This document shows positions 62,817 to 64,000 of a stretch of 64,000 nucleotides of DNA, piece after piece. The translations under genes were made by a program, and so were the position numbers. The DNA comes from Xanthocytophaga flava (GTDB lineage Bacteria > Bacteroidota > Bacteroidia > Cytophagales > 172606-1), in the NCBI GenBank assembly GCA_030068525.1, contig JASJOS010000002.1, forward strand, positions 496,001-560,000, read 5' to 3'. Position 1 is the first letter of the stretch. Each line of letters opens with the position of its first letter. Below the pieces are notes generated by a model. It did not search any database. It was given only the letters and a program-made list of their open reading frames with translations, and was not told the DNA's origin.

Positions 62817-64000
62817 ATGGTTGATTATTATGCCCATATGGCGGCATTAAAATCTATAACGGACGCATTTGGTGCGCAGGTAGCCGATCCAAAGTCCAAA
62901 CAGACGTTTATTACTATTCAGGATAATCCTTCCTATGCAGCTCTGGGGACGTTGATAGATCATCTGTTATATCATTCCGGAACTTCCCGGATCGAACTAA
63001 GACGTTTGACGCGTGCTTCGCAACTTTGGCGTGATATACGGGAGTATATTGATGCGGTTGCTCAGGTACGGAGTGAACTGGAGTCTATGGTACAAGATTC
63101 TTCACAGCCAGATATCGTGGTCCGGTACAATGCAATCCACGATACGCTCAAAAACTATCTTCAGCCAAAGTTTACGTCTCTTGTAGGACGATTGCAGTCC
63201 TTGTTTACCCAACTGAGGGATCTTACACATATAGTACCTCACGGACAGGGTGCAGACCTTTCTGTCAACCAGTGGAGCTGGAGAGATCTGTATCTGTCAC
63301 GGGCTAGTGGATTGTTTGCAGAAACACTCTACAAAAAAGCGATGGACAACGGATCAGAAGAGGCAATGGCCTTTGCCTATGGGGTATCTGCCAATTATGT
63401 GTCCAATGCCGTAGGGAGTAACTTCCAGAACCGGACTGTCGGAGGGGCACGACGTTCACATCCGCACAGAGACCGGGTAGCTGGCTATAGCATAGGAGCC
63501 TGGATACGAAAAAATATGGCAGGAATGCAACTTTCTACTACCCAGCTAAAAAGTCTTCTGACTATAGGATCACCTATTAATCCGGTATTACCTCCGGATA
63601 TAAAAACGATCCTGGAGAAATCATTGACAGAGGTGTATGGTGTACATGGTCTGACCAACCTGCCGGATCTGGACAAAGGATACCGGAATATGCTAAAACA
63701 CCTGGAGTTACTGGATTCGTTTAAGCCACTACCGGTGCCACAGATGATCGATGACACTGTCTACATAAAAATACTTTCTTCAGGAACCACCTTTCTGGAT
63801 GCTCCTCTGGGAACACCCCCGCCACAAGATCCTGCGCCTAGCAGTGGAGGTGGAAGCTGGACGGATGATATCCCCTGGTGGGCGTGGGTATTGTTTGCCG
63901 TATGTGTTGCACTGGTAGCTTTATGTTTTTTGCTTGGCATTTGTGCTCCAGCCCAGAAAGATCCCTATCCGGGGCCGTTTCAGCATGACGAGGATGGCAC
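62817..64000 (+). CDS. Unknown protein with C-terminal membrane helix, 3' end beyond the window
   Basis: The frame is open from the ATG at 62817 to the end of the window (394 codons visible) and begins MVDYYAHMAALKSITDAFGA. The first 280 residues are mostly helical (AYGVSANYVSNAVGSNFQNR with a His/Arg-rich turn RRSHPHRDR). A Gly/Ser-rich linker precedes the only membrane helix (WWAWVLFAVCVALVALCFLL), followed by a polar tail that continues. No family is recognised. Its high coding quality contrasts with the repeats just upstream. Confidence 0.7.
   Translation, partial: MVDYYAHMAALKSITDAFGAQVADPKSKQTFITIQDNPSYAALGTLIDHLLYHSGTSRIELRRLTRASQLWRDIREYIDAVAQVRSELESMVQDSSQPDIVVRYNAIHDTLKNYLQPKFTSLVGRLQSLFTQLRDLTHIVPHGQGADLSVNQWSWRDLYLSRASGLFAETLYKKAMDNGSEEAMAFAYGVSANYVSNAVGSNFQNRTVGGARRSHPHRDRVAGYSIGAWIRKNMAGMQLSTTQLKSLLTIGSPINPVLPPDIKTILEKSLTEVYGVHGLTNLPDLDKGYRNMLKHLELLDSFKPLPVPQMIDDTVYIKILSSGTTFLDAPLGTPPPQDPAPSSGGGSWTDDIPWWAWVLFAVCVALVALCFLLGICAPAQKDPYPGPFQHDEDG

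Overview
The window looks like chromosomal DNA of a Bacteroidota bacterium, most likely of the order Cytophagales. The reasons are moderate GC with AT-rich intergenic stretches, -7 boxes of the Bacteroidota form TAnnTTTG, few clear Shine-Dalgarno sites, many secreted beta-barrels and lipoproteins, an orphan type IX secretion (T9SS) sorting tail, and families common in this phylum (DUF4440/NTF2-like, DUF6249-like, leucine-rich repeat proteins with 23-residue repeats). I saw no rRNA, tRNA or CRISPR array. One candidate small RNA is proposed.

Region 1 (1-10 kb) is mostly housekeeping: the end of a VOC protein, iron-sulfur L-serine dehydratase, an HD ppGpp-hydrolase-like protein, a Nudix ADP-sugar pyrophosphatase, a SMUG2-like DNA glycosylase, a large GH63-type glucosidase, and an ECF sigma factor with a translationally coupled membrane partner. 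Region 2 (10-22 kb) has a monoacylglycerol-lipase-like hydrolase, a tandem pair of LRR paralogues, an FAD amine oxidase, a left-handed beta-helix protein, a beta-barrel, pgi, and a 992-residue HEAT/DUF4132 protein.

Region 3 (22-39.7 kb) is accessory: a DUF4240 protein, several orphan lipoproteins and immunity-like proteins, a T9SS tail without its protein, toxin-tail-like fragments, a stop-interrupted pseudogene, a mobile-looking HxlR/NmrA pair with two perfect operators, umuDC, and a GNAT/MarR pair with two palindromic operators. Region 4 (39.9-51.8 kb) is phage-like on the minus strand: an amidase/holin-like lysis group, then XRE, VRR-NUC, RecA-like ATPase, SF2 helicase and an excisionase-like HTH. 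No capsid, tail, terminase or integrase gene is visible. Between the two phage-like blocks, on the plus strand, sits a four-gene operon: Dyp-type peroxidase, beta-barrel, SGNH/GDSW hydrolase and a four-helix membrane protein.

Region 5 (51.8-64 kb) starts with a 1.8 kb non-coding stretch holding a candidate small RNA and a repeat island, followed by two more LRR proteins, immunity-like orphans, a TonB-C-like protein, an imine-reductase-like oxidoreductase, two lipoproteins, and the start of an unknown 394+ residue protein with a C-terminal membrane helix.

Three repeat families are scattered between genes: a ~115 bp MITE-like element with ~28 bp terminal inverted repeats (five copies plus fragments, in both orientations), a CGTTGGTG/CACCAACG hairpin (six copies), and a GTAGGGGCG hairpin (four copies in 260 bp). 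The most interesting candidates for an undescribed system are the peroxidase/hydrolase operon inside the phage-like block and the four LRR proteins that share an N-terminal module and a C-terminal cap.
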